A DNA stretch of 64,000 bases from Eucommia ulmoides (lineage: Eukaryota; Streptophyta; Magnoliopsida; Garryales; Eucommiaceae), in NCBI GenBank assembly GCA_016647705.1, contig CM028329.1, positions 13,107,910-13,171,909 of the forward strand, written 5' to 3'. Below, in pieces: positions 32,429 to 44,138 of the stretch (positions within the stretch are counted from its first letter, which is position 1; the number at the start of each line of letters is the position of its first letter). A program made the translations under genes and the position numbers. The notes below the pieces were generated by a model that saw nothing but the letters and a program-made list of their open reading frames with translations, ran no database searches and was not told where the DNA came from.

Positions 32429-34627
32429 ATGTATGAGTCTTATTCGCTAGGGTACGACCTGTCTGAATCCAAGAGGACTAGGGATGAATCTCATCTTCAG
32501 CAGATCGAGCTTAGCTCATATGCTACAAAGGTCGATAAACCAGAGGTGGTCATCGAATGGAGGACCTCTTCTTCTTAGAGAGCCTGCAGGGCTGTTGGAG
32601 CGAGGACTTCCCAATCTCTCGGCGAAGTCGGCGTCTCTCGCCGTAGAAGGGTAAGAAGTGAGACAGGCTCTTCTGGGGCCCCGATATTGAGCTTGGAATG
32701 GATCCCACCATGGAGCTTGATATTGAGGGCCTGTCCACCACAGATGATGAAGCCCAGCCATCCACGTCGGGTCAGCCCAGCCTGTAAATGGCTTATATGC
32801 GAGGTTCCACAAGACGCCTTAGTTTGAGGGTAGAATCCGAGCTGTCAGAGAAGGATGTGAGGACCCTTCATTCTACGTAAGCCTTCTCCAGCACGGTGGA
32901 TACGCTAGTTCCTGGGGAAGAAGACCGTGTTTGTGCTCCTCCGAAGGGGTACATCACGGTGTATAAGAAGTAGATGCTTGGCGGCGTGCGCTTCCAAATT
33001 TATCCTTGGGTATGGGCTGTCTATTGGGACATTGGGCTGTGTCCGTCGCAGCGCGAGCCCAGCATCATGCGAATAGTGGTGGCCTTCCACGTTATTTGTA
33101 TGGCTAAGGGTATTGAACCAACCCTAGAACTGTTCTGGGCTGTCTTCCTGGCGAAGTCGATGCCCGGTGGAAGAAGTTGGTGCTACATAATAGCCAGGTA
33201 GATATTCCTCACTGGCTACGTTGACACCATGAAAGATTGAAAGCCCAACGTTTTCTTCCTTGGAGGGAAGAGTTGGGAGTTCAGCTCGGCAGAAGATGAA
33301 AATGAATACCCGGTCCAGATGCATTGGAGGATCGTGGGTAAGTCTAACAGTCCTGTGTCATTCTGACTTTTCTTCTCGGTCTCCTTTTTTTACTAGGTCT
33401 TTTCTCTTGTTTTCTCAACCCTAAAGAAGAACAAACCGAGCGTTGAGATCATTAAGCTGAGGGACCGGGTGATAAGCACATGGTTTAGCAATGTCAGGGC
33501 ATTGTTGACGTCGTGCTTGTTCGACATGTAGTTTTGGAGTGATCATTCCCTGCCACCACCAGTCTTGAAGAGAAACTCTAAAAACAGTAAGTGAATACAC
33601 CCTGGCTCGGTGATTTTATCATACTTGGCTTTTTGTAACTTTCTGATTGTGGTTGTCTCCTCTGTGTAGTTATGGATATTGAAGCAATAGTGAGGTTGGC
33701 TATGGAGCGGACTGAGGATGAGGCCGCGGAAGAGGCTTCTTATCAAGCTGGGCAGAAGGCTGCTAACTAAGGCTTACAGTAAGGCCCTTAGCAGGGCTTT
33801 CAACCCAGAAGGAAAAGCCAGGAGACGGAACACACGTCTTCCCAGTCAACACCCTAGGCAGCCCCCGTGAGGTCGGCACTGATGGGGATAGTCCAGCGCC
33901 AGCGGATGCGAAGAGCCCAGCCCTGGTTGAGAAGAGGGACAAGGGCAAGCGCAAGGTAAGCACAATGGAGGTGGACACCGGCCTTCAGCTCGGACGAAGT
34001 GTCTTGGACACACTAGCCACCCTCCCAACTTTTATCCACAAAATCATGCCTCCAGAGGATCAGGCCCAGTTCAGCGCGAAGTCCACCGATAGGCTTGCCT
34101 CCGACCTGTACAAGGATCTTCTATCAGTAAGTTTAAGTCCTGGTGAAACTTCTGAACGTATTTTCTGTTTTTCTATTGTTGCTAAACTCTTGTCTGTGCA
34201 GGGCCTCTACGCAGCAGTGGAGCTAGGGTTGCACCACTACCGGACTGCCGAGAAGTCCGGGAAGTGGGATGATGAGAAGACCTTGTTGATCAATAGCTGA
34301 ACCGTAATCGTGGAGAGGCAGCACGAGTTGGAAGGGACAGAGGAGAAAGATCGAGCAGAGATCGAGCATCTGAGGAAGAGGGTCGAGAACTTGCATAAGG
34401 ACAAGGAGACCATGGCCAGGGCGATCGAGGACTACAGGGCTTACACTGAACAAGCCATGGAGCAGTCCACCACAACTATCAGTGAGCTCAAAAGGATCGT
34501 TGCCGAGTAGGAGAAGATACTAGATGAGGCTAGGGCCGGCACTGTAGAAGCTTGGAAGAATAACCAAGACTACCGGGTCCTCAAGACCAAGATTGAGGCG
34601 GCTGTGATGAAGTTAGGCTTCAGATGA
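32429..34627 (+). pseudogene. Antisense spliced gene of the Tat element (PF04195-like, putative gypsy-type protein)
   Basis: It runs opposite to gag-pol, between integrase and the 3' LTR. It starts MYESYSLGYDLSESK. At 32974-33201 it encodes MLGGVRFQIYPWVWAVYWDI, then MRIVVAFHVICMAKG and PTLELFWAVF, which fits the putative gypsy-type transposon domain (PF04195, Transposase_28). The end (34310-34510) is an E/K/R-rich probable coiled coil, DRAEIEHLRKRVENLHKDKE. Plausible GT-AG introns are 33338-33396, 33597-33669 and 34137-34201. The last one joins DLYKDLLS to GLYAAVELGLHHY in frame. Several stops (for example 32576) show decay. Function in Tat elements is unknown. Confidence 0.75.
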
Positions 34628-35990
34628 GCAGTCAACTCTGTCTAGCGCCAGTTCTCTGAGGTGGATATAAGAAGATAAGAATGAATCTTGATCCCTCACA
34701 GGTCCGGGGTGCCTAGGTCGGCAGCACCGAGCCCAGCGTTGGCGTCGAAGGTTAGGTCAGACCCCTTGTTCCTGTTGGTGGCAAAACTCAGACTGGGCCA
34801 ACTACATAATCAGCTCTTCCTTAGCCCGGCACCAAATCAAAACATGCAATTTTTTTCTTCTGTTTCGTTTTCTTTTCTTTCACTTCAGTCCAGAACAGGC
34901 TTTATAATGATTGCACATTTGCACGAATAGTCGCTAACAATCATTGCAACTTAATAAAAATAATCGACCTCATTTGCCTTAACTTTTAAAACTGTAAATC
35001 AGCTTGGATGTTGTTGAACATAATAACCAAGATGACTTAATCAGCCCGGTTATCTAAAGGAACAGTCACACCGGACTTTTTGCAATGCGCTTTGGCCCTT
35101 TTTGTCAGAGCAAAACGGCGGCACCAACATGAGACATCAGGTCAGCGAGACGCTGACAATCAGCTCGGCCACTTCTAAACACTTGGCAACAGTCGCCTAA
35201 GCGTGAAATTTTTTAAAATCGGGCATATTTTACACCGGCTTTGATTCTAGTGTCGAGTTGTTTTTACTTGTAAATTTTTTGGGCTTAGGACTACACCGAT
35301 CATCATCACAACACTAAGAGGTCGTACCTCAATCAAGCAGAGCACCGGAAAGAATTCAACCTTCCACTGGACGCCCAACCAAGTAGACGTCATCTCACTC
35401 AAGTGCAGGAGATCAAATCGGTCTGCCAACCTCTACCATTCCTTGACTGTCCTGCCCCCCAGCCAACTGGATGAGCTCGGATTAACCATGATCGTGTGGT
35501 CGGCTTACTAGAGGGGGTCCGATTTTGGTTGGGTCTTCTCGGTCCATGAGTTTGACACCTCGGTAGAGTCACGTAGCTGGTCATTGGTGAGTTCTCCTTA
35601 ATCAGGCTCGTTCTCGAGCCCTTTCGGGTTATCTCAATTCCCCTTACAGGAGCATCATCCCTTAGGTCGTTTGAGCTCTGCTCGGCTGTGAGGGAGTTAG
35701 TTAGTCCCCATGCTAACACTATTGACCTTCTTAGCGGGCCGGTTATCACCCTTAACGATTGCACCGGGATGCCATTTAGAGATTCGGCTAGAAGGCTGCT
35801 TATCTCCACCTTCGCTCGGAGATTGGTTGGAGGGTAGCTCATATCTATCCTTTAAGGCCGGAAGGTTGCTCGTCTCTACCATTACACATAGATTTTTGGA
35901 TATTGGGGAATACATTGAACCGAATACCTTTTTCATTGATTGAAAATTTCATTACAAGTTTCAGACATCCGAATTTCTACAAATCTAGGG
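34628..35990. other. Tat element 3' non-coding region
   Basis: Between the end of the antisense gene and the integrase end. It contains scattered AGCTCGG/CAGCCCGG-type words but no recognised domain. Open frames on both strands at 35399-35943 are not conserved in any family I know and are likely shadows. Confidence 0.5.
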
Positions 35991-35999
35991 AGATGGCTC

Positions 36000-37200
36000 C
36001 TCTCTTGGATAATAGCACTTTAGGTGCTCGATGTTCCAGGGGTGTTTCAGGGGTACTCCTTATTTGGTCTGCAAGTTGTATGTGCCAGGCCGGGCTATTC
36101 GCGTAACTTGGTAAGGTTCTTCCCAGGTGAGAGAAAGCTTACCATCATTCTGGTCCTTAGTGGCCAGAGTGACCTTTTTGACGACGAGGTCTCTGACGTC
36201 AAAAGAATGAGGTCGGACCCTCCTGTTGTAGTATCGGGCTGCTCTCTACTGATAGGCAGCCTGGTGCACTCGGGCTCTTTCCCTTCTCTCTTCTAGCAGA
36301 TCCAGGCTCAAGGCTAAACTTGTCTCATTTTCAGCTCAGTTAAAAGGAGCTACAATCCAGGGTGAAGGTGGACCGATTTCCACTGGGATGACAGCCTCGG
36401 ACCCAAAGGCCATGGCGAAGGGCGTCTTACCTGTGGGGGGTTCGAGTTGTCTTATGGTAGGCCCATAGCACGGGATGGAGGTTTTCCACTCACAACTCCT
36501 TGAACTTGTCTAACCTTATCTTCAGATTCTGTAGAATGGTCCAGTTGATGACCTTAACCTAGCTATTAGCTTGGGGGTAGCCGGGGGAAGACAAATGTGT
36601 GTTGATGCCCAGCCCGGAATAGAATCGGCAAACAGGTCATTGTCGAGCTGTTTTCTGTTATTGGAGACGATGGCTTTGGGGAGCCGAATCGACAAATTAT
36701 GCTCTTTCATACAAAGCCTCGAATTTTCTCCTTGGTGATCTTGGCAAGGGGCTTGGCTTCCACCCACTTGGTGAAATAGTCGATGGCAACGACGAGGAAC
36801 TTTCTCTGGTCGGTTCTTTGAGGGAACGGACCGAGGAGGTCGATGTTCCACTAGGCAAAGGGCCACACGCTGGTCATCGGCACCAGCTCGGTTGGAGGTG
36901 CGTGAGGGTGCACGGCAAACCTCTGGCACTTATCTCATTTCTTCACGAATTCTTCTGCGTCTTTAAGCATCTTTGGCCAGTCGCATCTTTGGGCTAACAA
37001 CATGCCCCTGATGGTTGCCACAAAAGCCTTTGTAGACCTTTTTCATTATGTATTCGGCATTCTTAGATCAGAGGCATTTGGAGAAGTGGCCAGAGAAGGA
37101 TTTGCGATACAAAATTCCATTAAGAATGACGAACCTTACAGCTCGATATCGCACATTCTGGGCCTCAGCCCGATCTACGGGCAGCATTCCATCGGCGAGG
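36000..37200 (-). pseudogene. Gypsy integrase of the Tat element, catalytic Asp altered
   Basis: On the - strand the core shows WNIDLLGPFPQ, then FTKWVEAKPLA. The second catalytic motif, usually VSDNG, reads VSNNRKQLDND, so Asp became Asn. The stretch continues with NLHPVLWAYHKTTRTPTGKT and TPFAMAFGSEAVIPVEI, then a VTLATKDQNDGKLSLTWEEP GPY-like region. Stops in several places make it inactive. Confidence 0.85.
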
Positions 37201-37284
37201 TAGTCCCTGATCGGATCCATCCAGGTCAGATCAAAGCTAAGGGTGTATATAATCTCGACCTCATCCAAGGTGGTAGTGCTCGGC

Positions 37285-37860
37285 TCAGTACTCTACGGGT
37301 ACTGTGTGCTTGAGCATGTATTCAACCGCCGAGGCCAGGTTAGCCCAAGTATCGGCATGCTTGTTTTCTTCTTGGGATATTTGTTTTACTTGAACCTTTT
37401 CGAAATTATCTATCAAAGCCTTCACTCTCTCTAGGTAGGATATTATGCTTGGGTATTTGGCCTGGTATTCACCGTTCACTTGATTGACCACGAGCTAAAA
37501 GTCGCTTAAGACCTGGAGAGTCTTCACATTAAATTCTTGGGCCAATCTCAGCCCGGCCAGGAGGACTTCGTATTCAGCTTCATTGTTCGTAGATCATAAC
37601 CCGAGCCTGAGGGCGTATTCAACCTCTTATTTGTCTAGAGCAACAAGAACCATCCCAGTACCGAAATTATTTTGATTGGAGGAACCATCGGTGAAGAGCT
37701 GCCAAGAGTCAGGCCCCAGGTCCGTATCCATAGCTTGGGCTTTATCGGCCTCTCTCATTGATGGATAGGTATTCTCGGCTGCTTCTAAGTCAGTGTTGGT
37801 CTCTTCATCTGAGAAAGTCAACTCGGCTATGAAGTCAACCATGACATATCCCTTTATCGC
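37285..37860 (-). pseudogene. RNase H of the Tat element
   Basis: The - strand reads WQLFTDGSSNQNNFGTGMVL with first catalytic Asp, then STNNEAEYEVLLAGLRLAQE with Glu, then LQVLSDF followed by a stop, VVNQVNGEYQAKYPSI, and EENKHADTWANLASA. This archaeal-type (second) RNase H is a hallmark of the Tat lineage. Two internal stops are present. Confidence 0.85.
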
Positions 37861-39110
37861 CTTGTTGGGGGTGATATTTGATGTGAAATTGGCCCATTTT
37901 GAGGCTTTACTTCATTAATCTCCCGAAAACGTCAGGAGAGTGGAGAATCTGCCTCAAAGGCTGGTCGATTAGCAGGATGATGGTATGAACCTGAAAGTAT
38001 TGCCTTAGCTTTCTCGAAGCAACCAACAGGGCGTAGGCCAACCTTTCAAATTTTGAGTATCTCGTCTCGACATTGGTGAGCACTCTGCTGGAGCAGTATA
38101 CCGGGCTCTAGGCACCACCCTCTTCCCTGACCAGGGGGTGCTGACAACCGTAGTGGAGGCCATGATGTAGAATAACAAGTTTTTCCCTCTCTTTAGCGTG
38201 CTGAGCAGAAAAGCTGAGGAGATGTATTTCTTTAGTTCCTAAAACGTATTACCGCACTCCTCAGTCCATTCAAAGGCCTTGTTCCCTCGGAGGATCTTGA
38301 AAAATGGAAGGCACTTCTCGGAGGATTGGGAAATGAACCGATTCAGGGCGGCCAACCAGCCTGTCAGTATTTGAACTTCTTTCTTATTACGAGGGGACGC
38401 CATACCGGGCATCGCACTGATCTGGCCAGGGTTTGCGTCGATGTCGCGCTGTGAGACCATGAAGCCAAGAAACTTTCCAGTAGACACCCCAAAGATGTAC
38501 TTGTTCGGATTCAACTTCATACGATGAACTCGGAGTTTGTCAAAACAGGCCTGGAGGTGCCTAAGGTAATCTTAAGCCCTACTGCTCTTGACAAACATGT
38601 CATCGATGTATACCTCCATTGTTTCCCTGATCTCCTCCTTGAATATTTTGTTCACGAGTCCCTGGTAGGTCCCCCCCGGCGTTGCGTAGGCCGAAGGGCA
38701 TGACCTTATAGCAGTAGGTGCTTCTGTCCGTGATGAACGAGGTATTATTCTTGTTAGACGGATACATTAGGATCTAATTATAACTGGCATAAGCATCCAG
38801 AAAGCTCAAGTGCTCGTACCCGGCCATGGATTCGATCACTATGTCGATTCTAGGGAGGGGGAAGAAGTCTTTCGGGCAAGCTTTGTTGAGATCTTTGAAA
38901 TCTACGCATAGATGCTATTTATTACTAGTCTTTGGAGCCAGGACCACGTTAGCCAGCCAGACCGAGAACTTGACCTCCTCCACAATATTCGACCTGATGA
39001 GCTTGTCCATCTCCTCTTCAATGATCTTTTGTCGATCTGGATGAAACTTCATTTTCTTTTGGCGAATAGACATGTGGTGCACGTCGACATGGAGTCGGTG
39101 CATAGCCATA
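37861..39110 (-). pseudogene. Reverse transcriptase (and first RNase H) of the Tat element
   Basis: The - strand open frame 39109-38915 reads MKFHPDRQKIIEEEMDKLI and then VVLAPKTSNKWR-like sequence. After stops come NKACPKDFFPLPRID and then the catalytic VYIDDM near 38590-38605. The frame 38520-38239 holds MKLNPNKYIFGVSTGKFLGF and WTEEC, the RT thumb and start of the first RNase H. Several frameshifts, for example near 38670-38690, disable it. Confidence 0.88.
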
Positions 39111-39539
39111 CTGGGATCAATCCTGGGAAGATCGTTATAAGACTAGAAGAAGACATCGTAATTCCTCTTCAACAGTCCAGTGAGCTCGGTACGCTGATCC
39201 GGGCTGAGTTTGGCTCTGATTCTCACCGTTCTTTATTCGATGGTTGGGTGAATGGGGACCTCAAGGAGGTCTTCGGGGGACCAGACTCTTCATTTTGTGG
39301 ATCATCAATTGGGATGAGCTCGGCCTCGCCGGCCAGGGCCATGAGCTCAAAAAATGACTGGCGAGGTTTCCTAGGCTCAGACCTGCACAGTAATTGCTAT
39401 CTTTTCTCCATTGCCCTCCTCGTACAAGCTCGAGCAACTTTCTGGTCTTTGCAGACCTCTCCCACCCTGGAGTTGGTGAGAACTTCATCATTTGGTGATA
39501 AGGCGAACTGACGGCCTTTAGGGAGACTACAGTAAGCGG

Positions 39540-39800
39540 GCCCATGATGGCATTGTAGGTTGACGGTTTGTCCACGATGAGAAATTTTAACCACATGGTG
39601 GCCATTTTGGGCTGGATCCCACGATGACGGGCAAAGAAACCCATCCTACTGAGCTCACAACGTCTCCTCCAAAATCGACGAGATGAGACTTTACGGGCTG
39701 AACAACGCTGGAGTCCACGTTCATTCTGTCGAAGGCCCATTTAAAGATGATATTGGCAGAGCTTCCACCATCGACCAAGATTCTTCCTGTCTTGAAATGA
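39540..39800 (-). pseudogene. Aspartic protease of the Tat element
   Basis: The - strand open frame 39778-39587 begins MVDGGSSANIIFKWAF. VDGGSSA is the Tat-type variant of the retropepsin DSG/DTG active site. The following part is shifted into the frame 39740-39261 (TYNAIMGP). Confidence 0.82.
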
Positions 39801-40099
39801 TTGATCAGGGTGGAGATAACTAGGGCATCATCGTGGGGGATATGTACCCCTATGAGGTCGGCCTCGCTGAAGAAGACGACGTTATGCGAGGCGACATCGA
39901 CCGTGCTGACCTTGTATATGTCCTACTTGGCCTTCCTCTTACCCTTCTGCTCATATCTCTTTCGGGAGGAAGGCGTTTTGCCCCCGAGACCCAGTCCACC
40001 GTGGATAATATTTATCTTATCGTCCACTCTCAGGTCGACATCATCACCAAGGTTGTCGTCATTGGGTAGAGATAGACTGTTGTTCCTCATACGTCACTA

Positions 40100-41200
40100 A
40101 CCTCGGTGCTCGTCCCGGCGGTTGCCCCCCCGTACTGGGGCTCCTTGTTTGTTTAGCGTATATAATTACCGAGGTAACCCCTCTTTATGAGGGCCTCTAT
40201 TTTCTCCTTTAGATGGAAGTATTCCTTGGTGGTGTAGCCACGATCATAATGAAATTCACAGTATTTAGCGACCGACCTGCCCATAGGCTTCCCCCTCAGG
40301 GGTGGGGCAGGTGGGAAGATCCCCTTCTTGGAGTTTTTCGCAAAAATGGTGGCGATTAAAGCTGTCAAGGGGGTAAACCTGTGCTAGTGAGGCCCTATGG
40401 GTAGAAGAGGTCTCTTGTCCCCGGACAGAGGTCTCAATCGTCTTTCAACTTGGAGTCATCTTGAGGCTTGAGACCGACTCAGGCCTTCATCGCCCCGACC
40501 TTTCTTTTTCAAGAATCCTTTTCTTTTTTTCTTCACCATGTCGAGGAGGTTGGCTTTATAGTAGCTAGTACCAAGATCCAAAGCATCACGCAGGCACAAG
40601 GCTGGTCGTGAACTCAAGTCATAGGATAATCTTTTGTACCTCAACCCGTCGATGAAGGCGTTTAGGGCCACCATATCTGAGACCCTTTCACAGGCGAGTG
40701 ACTCCTTCCAGAATCTATCAACATAATCACCCAAGTTTTTGTTGACCTCTTGCCTGAGAGAAAGGATATGGGTCACAGTTTTTTTCCTGCGCCTCGATCG
40801 ACTGAACCGGGTGAAGAACTGTTGTTCGAGCTGGAGGAAGGTCAAAATCGAGGCTGGAGTCAGGTCATTGAACTAGGTCCGAGCTGGACCGATCAAGGTG
40901 AGCGAGAAGAACTTATACTTTACCGTTGTGGAGGCAGTGTGCATATCCACGTGGGACGCAAAAATAGAAAGGTGATCCACAGGATTAGTAGTCTCATCAT
41001 ACTGGGCTACCGGGGGATTGGGGAATTTATAAGAAATAGGTTTATTTACGATCTCATCGATAAAAAGAGATTTTACCACAGAAGAAAGCCCGACGGCACC
41101 TCCAGTACCCTGTATCTGGTTGAGCATGGCCTCCATTTCGGCCATACAATGTTCCATTGCTACTTTTCCTCTAGCTGGTGCTACAATCTGACTGACAACA
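40100..41200 (-). pseudogene. Gag of the Tat element
   Basis: The frame 41157-40873 reads YKFPNPPVAQYDETTNPVDH and HVDMHTASTTVKYKFF. The frame 40845-40456 reads MTFLQLEQQFFTRFS and LRQEVNKNLGDYVDRFWKE, the retrotrans_gag domain. The frame 40368-40153 holds YCEFHYDRGYTTKEYFHLKE, the degenerate zinc-knuckle region usual in Tat Gag. Frame changes separate the three parts. Confidence 0.87.
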
Positions 41201-41897
41201 GCTTGGGGTTCACACCTTCGAGCTGGTGGGGGAGAATGGGAATCTATTTCCCGAGTCTGACGGGAACGACGTTCAAACTGGGCTTAGCAATTAGGCGCCC
41301 AAGCTGGTGACGACCCCAGTCTCTCTTCAAATCGGCTTATGCTAGATGGCTAAGATAAGAACCTCGACGCAGCAGGGGATCGAAATCCCTTTCTCTTACT
41401 GCGCAGTTGTGTGAACGAGGTCAGGCCTAGGGCATATGTTTGTGAGAGTAAATTACTCAATTATCGGACTCCTAGGTCGATCATCTCCCCCTGCATTCTG
41501 GTGGTCCAGTCCCTCTTGCGCTGGGGCCAGAGGTAGACGGGAGAGAAGGACTTGGAAATAATTCTGTAATTTACGAAGTTGGCCTTCCAAATTATCGAGT
41601 CTGGAAGCGTCAACGGCCCCAGAGGTTTGGCCTACGAAGATGCCTAAGGCCGGGACAGCTAGGCTGGCCTATCCCATGATAAGGATATTCTCTACTTCAG
41701 CAGGGGCACGGGCAGTTGCCCTGGTATCTGGACTCGAAGCTCTGGACATGTCTTGAGTGGGGTTGCTATTTATTGTGGCATTTTGATTCCTCAATCGCAA
41801 AGAGTGACTAGACCTTGTGTTCATCAAACCTTAGCGAAGCATGCAGCTGATGACTCGGAGAAGGCTTTTTGTGTGCTTCCCACAAACGACGCCAAAC
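41201..41897 (-). other. 5' leader and primer-binding site of the Tat element
   Basis: Between the 5' LTR (right side) and Gag. Next to the LTR the - strand reads TTTGGCGTCGTTTGTGGG, close to the TGGCGCC-type primer site used by many plant gypsy elements. The rest may encode the N-terminus of Gag in broken frames. Confidence 0.55.
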
Positions 41898-42621
41898 TAT
41901 TGGTGTCGAAAAATAGGCCAACCAGCAGTATGGTCCGGTCACTGCTGACGTAGAGAGCAGGGCCTGATCTGGAGGTTGACTTCTGCTGGGCTAGAATCTT
42001 CAATCTGTCTTGAGCTCGATCTTGTGCATAGGCGAGCTACTTTAGGCGTTGCCCGACCTTACCTTCCGAGTTGGAACCTGCACACAGGACTAGTCGGGGT
42101 ATGCCCGACATGTCCCCTCCGGCATAAGAGTAAGAGCTCAGGGGAAGGAAAAAAGGTCGCTTAGATAAAACATAGTTGTTAACTCAAGTTTTTTCAACTG
42201 CTGAATAGCTTGGCAAAGCCTTCTATTTATAAGCGAGGACGTTATTAGCATCCTGTAAATTAATGCCTTAAACTCGGTTATTTGTCCTAATCAGTCAAGC
42301 GCATGGAAAGCGTGTGGAAGATTAAAACCATGGGCCTAGGCCTTTGTATGCTGATGGAAAAGCCCATGGGCTAAGCCTGTTAGAGAATGCAGGCCATCCT
42401 GGGCACCAAGGTGTAGGTCAAGATGACTGCACTGACCTACTCTTTAGTGGCGATATCAGAGAGGAACGCTGGAGATTAATGCTTGGCGATTGATCAAAGG
42501 GCTTCATTCTAACTAACCCGAGGATACATCCGGGCTGTTAAGCGACCGGGTTCACCAGGTCGTTTGATGACGTGGTGCTTTTAATCTAAGAGGCAAAGAG
42601 GGTGGAATTTTACCCATATCA
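41898..42621 (-). repeat. 5' LTR of the Tat element
   Basis: Partner of 31330-32060, with perhaps 10-15 percent differences by eye. A TATAAATAG-like box lies at 42223-42233 on the - strand. It is followed by the AGATC duplication at 42622-42626. Confidence 0.85.
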
Positions 42622-42843
42622 AGATCCAAAATAAGATTGTAATTACAATTGTTTTAAAAAAAAATGTTTGTGTTGAATTCAATAAGGTGCGTTCTGTTCA
42701 ATTTAATTATTGAAAGGAATATATGAAAATAAATTAAATGAGCATGCTATAATGAACTATGATTTTTCTCAAAATTTCGAATCAAAATAAAATATTGTTT
42801 AGAATATGATAGAAAGATAAGGTGAATTTAATTATATAATTAT

Positions 42844-44138
42844 GAGTTTATACCATTTACCTCTCTTGTCATTTTATTCAAAACCAGAAATCTCCCTTAT
42901 TATTTTACAAATACCAATCAACCGACTTATCATTTTTTATCAAAGATCACTTACCTCCTTTATAAATAAAAAATTAATAATTTTTTTATTGTAATGACCA
43001 TTTTACCCTTAGCCATTTAAAAATGACTAAATAATTAAAAATTAAAATACATAAATGACCCTTTAAATTTGTTTTATATATATTTTCATCTTTTATTTTT
43101 TTACACGAACATCTGTATTTTAAAAAATATTATTTTTTTAACCCTTATTTTTAACAAATTAAAAAAACAAGAAGAAGACCATATGTCTTATTCTCTCTCT
43201 CTCTCAATGATCAATCCATGTATTTGTTCTTCTCCTGTATACTCGTTTTCGGATCTATAAGTGAAATACATACAACACAAATAAAGAGAACAAGGAAGCT
43301 AGAAAACAAAAATTTAAGTGAAATCCATTCTTGTCTATCTGCACTTCCTTCTGTACAAACTATAGAGAGAACAAGGAAGCTAGAATACAAAACTCACAAA
43401 AACCTACCAACAAACCCAAAACGGAAGACAACCAAGAACGCATTGCTAGCCAAGAAGATGATTTTACAAACTGTTGCATGATAATAGCCCTTTTCACAGC
43501 CTGGTTAGACGGTATGCCTTTCTATTGCTGTTGACCTGCAGCAAACCCCCCCCTCTCTCTCTCTCCCTCCCCCCATGGATTTGTGCTCACGGCACAAATC
43601 CATGGAGGATATGTGCCTGCAACACAGATCCTTGGAGCATCTGTGCTGCGCGCATAGATCTTCCATCGATCCATGCCGTGAGAGGGCACAGATCCACCAC
43701 GGATCTATACTGCGAACACAAATCCATGGGGATCTGTGTTAGCCCATATATTCTATATTCGCCAATTTATGTTCCAATCCATTTTTTTTTGTTGCCAGCA
43801 GGGATGGTGGTAACAAGGGAGCAAGTAGAAAATGGAGGAGACATGGAAGTAAAGAGGAAATGGAGGAGGGATGAGCTAAGGAAGATAATGAATTTGGAAA
43901 AAATATATTATTACCCCTAAATTTTGGATTAATTTTAAATGGTGAAAAGTAAAATTAAAAATAAAGAGGGTGTTAGTGAATTTTTTTTAAAAAGTAAAAG
44001 AATAAAAATATATTTTGCGGGCATTTATGTTTTTTTACAAAAAAAAAATGGTCAAAAAAGATGACTGGTATTTTGCGAAAGATAAGAGAGATTTTTGGTT
44101 TTGAACAAAATAACACCGGAGGTAAATTGTATATACCC
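42844..44138. mobile_element. Mutator-like non-autonomous element (1295 bp) with long TIRs
   Basis: The left end reads GAGTTTATACCATTTACC and the right end on the other strand GGGTATATACAATTTACC. The inverted repeats run for about 100 bp (TTCAAAACCAGAAATCTC against TTCAAAACCAAAAATCTC). Flanks share ATATAATTAT at 42834-42843 and 44139-44148, consistent with the 9 bp duplication of Mutator plus one ambiguous base. The core holds a set of small palindromes (43573-43740) and an unassigned + strand frame (43474-43920). No MURA transposase was seen. Confidence 0.8.
43573..43745. repeat. Cluster of ATCCATGG palindromes
   Basis: A perfect inverted repeat (CCATGGATTTGTGC, loop, GCACAAATCCATGG) at 43573-43605 is followed by variants at about 43606-43650, 43655-43715 and 43716-43742, built on the same CACAGATCCATGG word. 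Each can form a hairpin. Confidence 0.75.

Larger units (their letters stand above)
31330..42621 (-). mobile_element. Ty3-gypsy retrotransposon, Tat-type, about 11.3 kb, - strand
   Basis: LTRs lie at 31330 to about 32060 and 41898 to about 42621, flanked by AGATC at 31325-31329 and 42622-42626. On the - strand the order is primer site, Gag, protease, RT, RNase H, integrase, then a long 3' region carrying an oppositely oriented gene remnant (32429-34627). A YIDD RT box, the VDGGSSANI protease motif, and an RNase H with TNNEAEYE and NQVNGEYQAK motifs place it with the Tat lineage, in which antisense ORFs are known. Many stops and frameshifts make it defective. Confidence 0.9.

Noticed and set aside
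38912-39511. 199-residue + strand frame
   Set aside because: It is the shadow of the gypsy RT/protease region, which is clearly coded on the - strand.
43474-43920. 148-residue + strand frame in the Mutator-like element
   Set aside because: Its Cys/Trp-rich part is the translation of the palindrome cluster, with no recognisable domain. A captured gene fragment cannot be excluded but is not supported.
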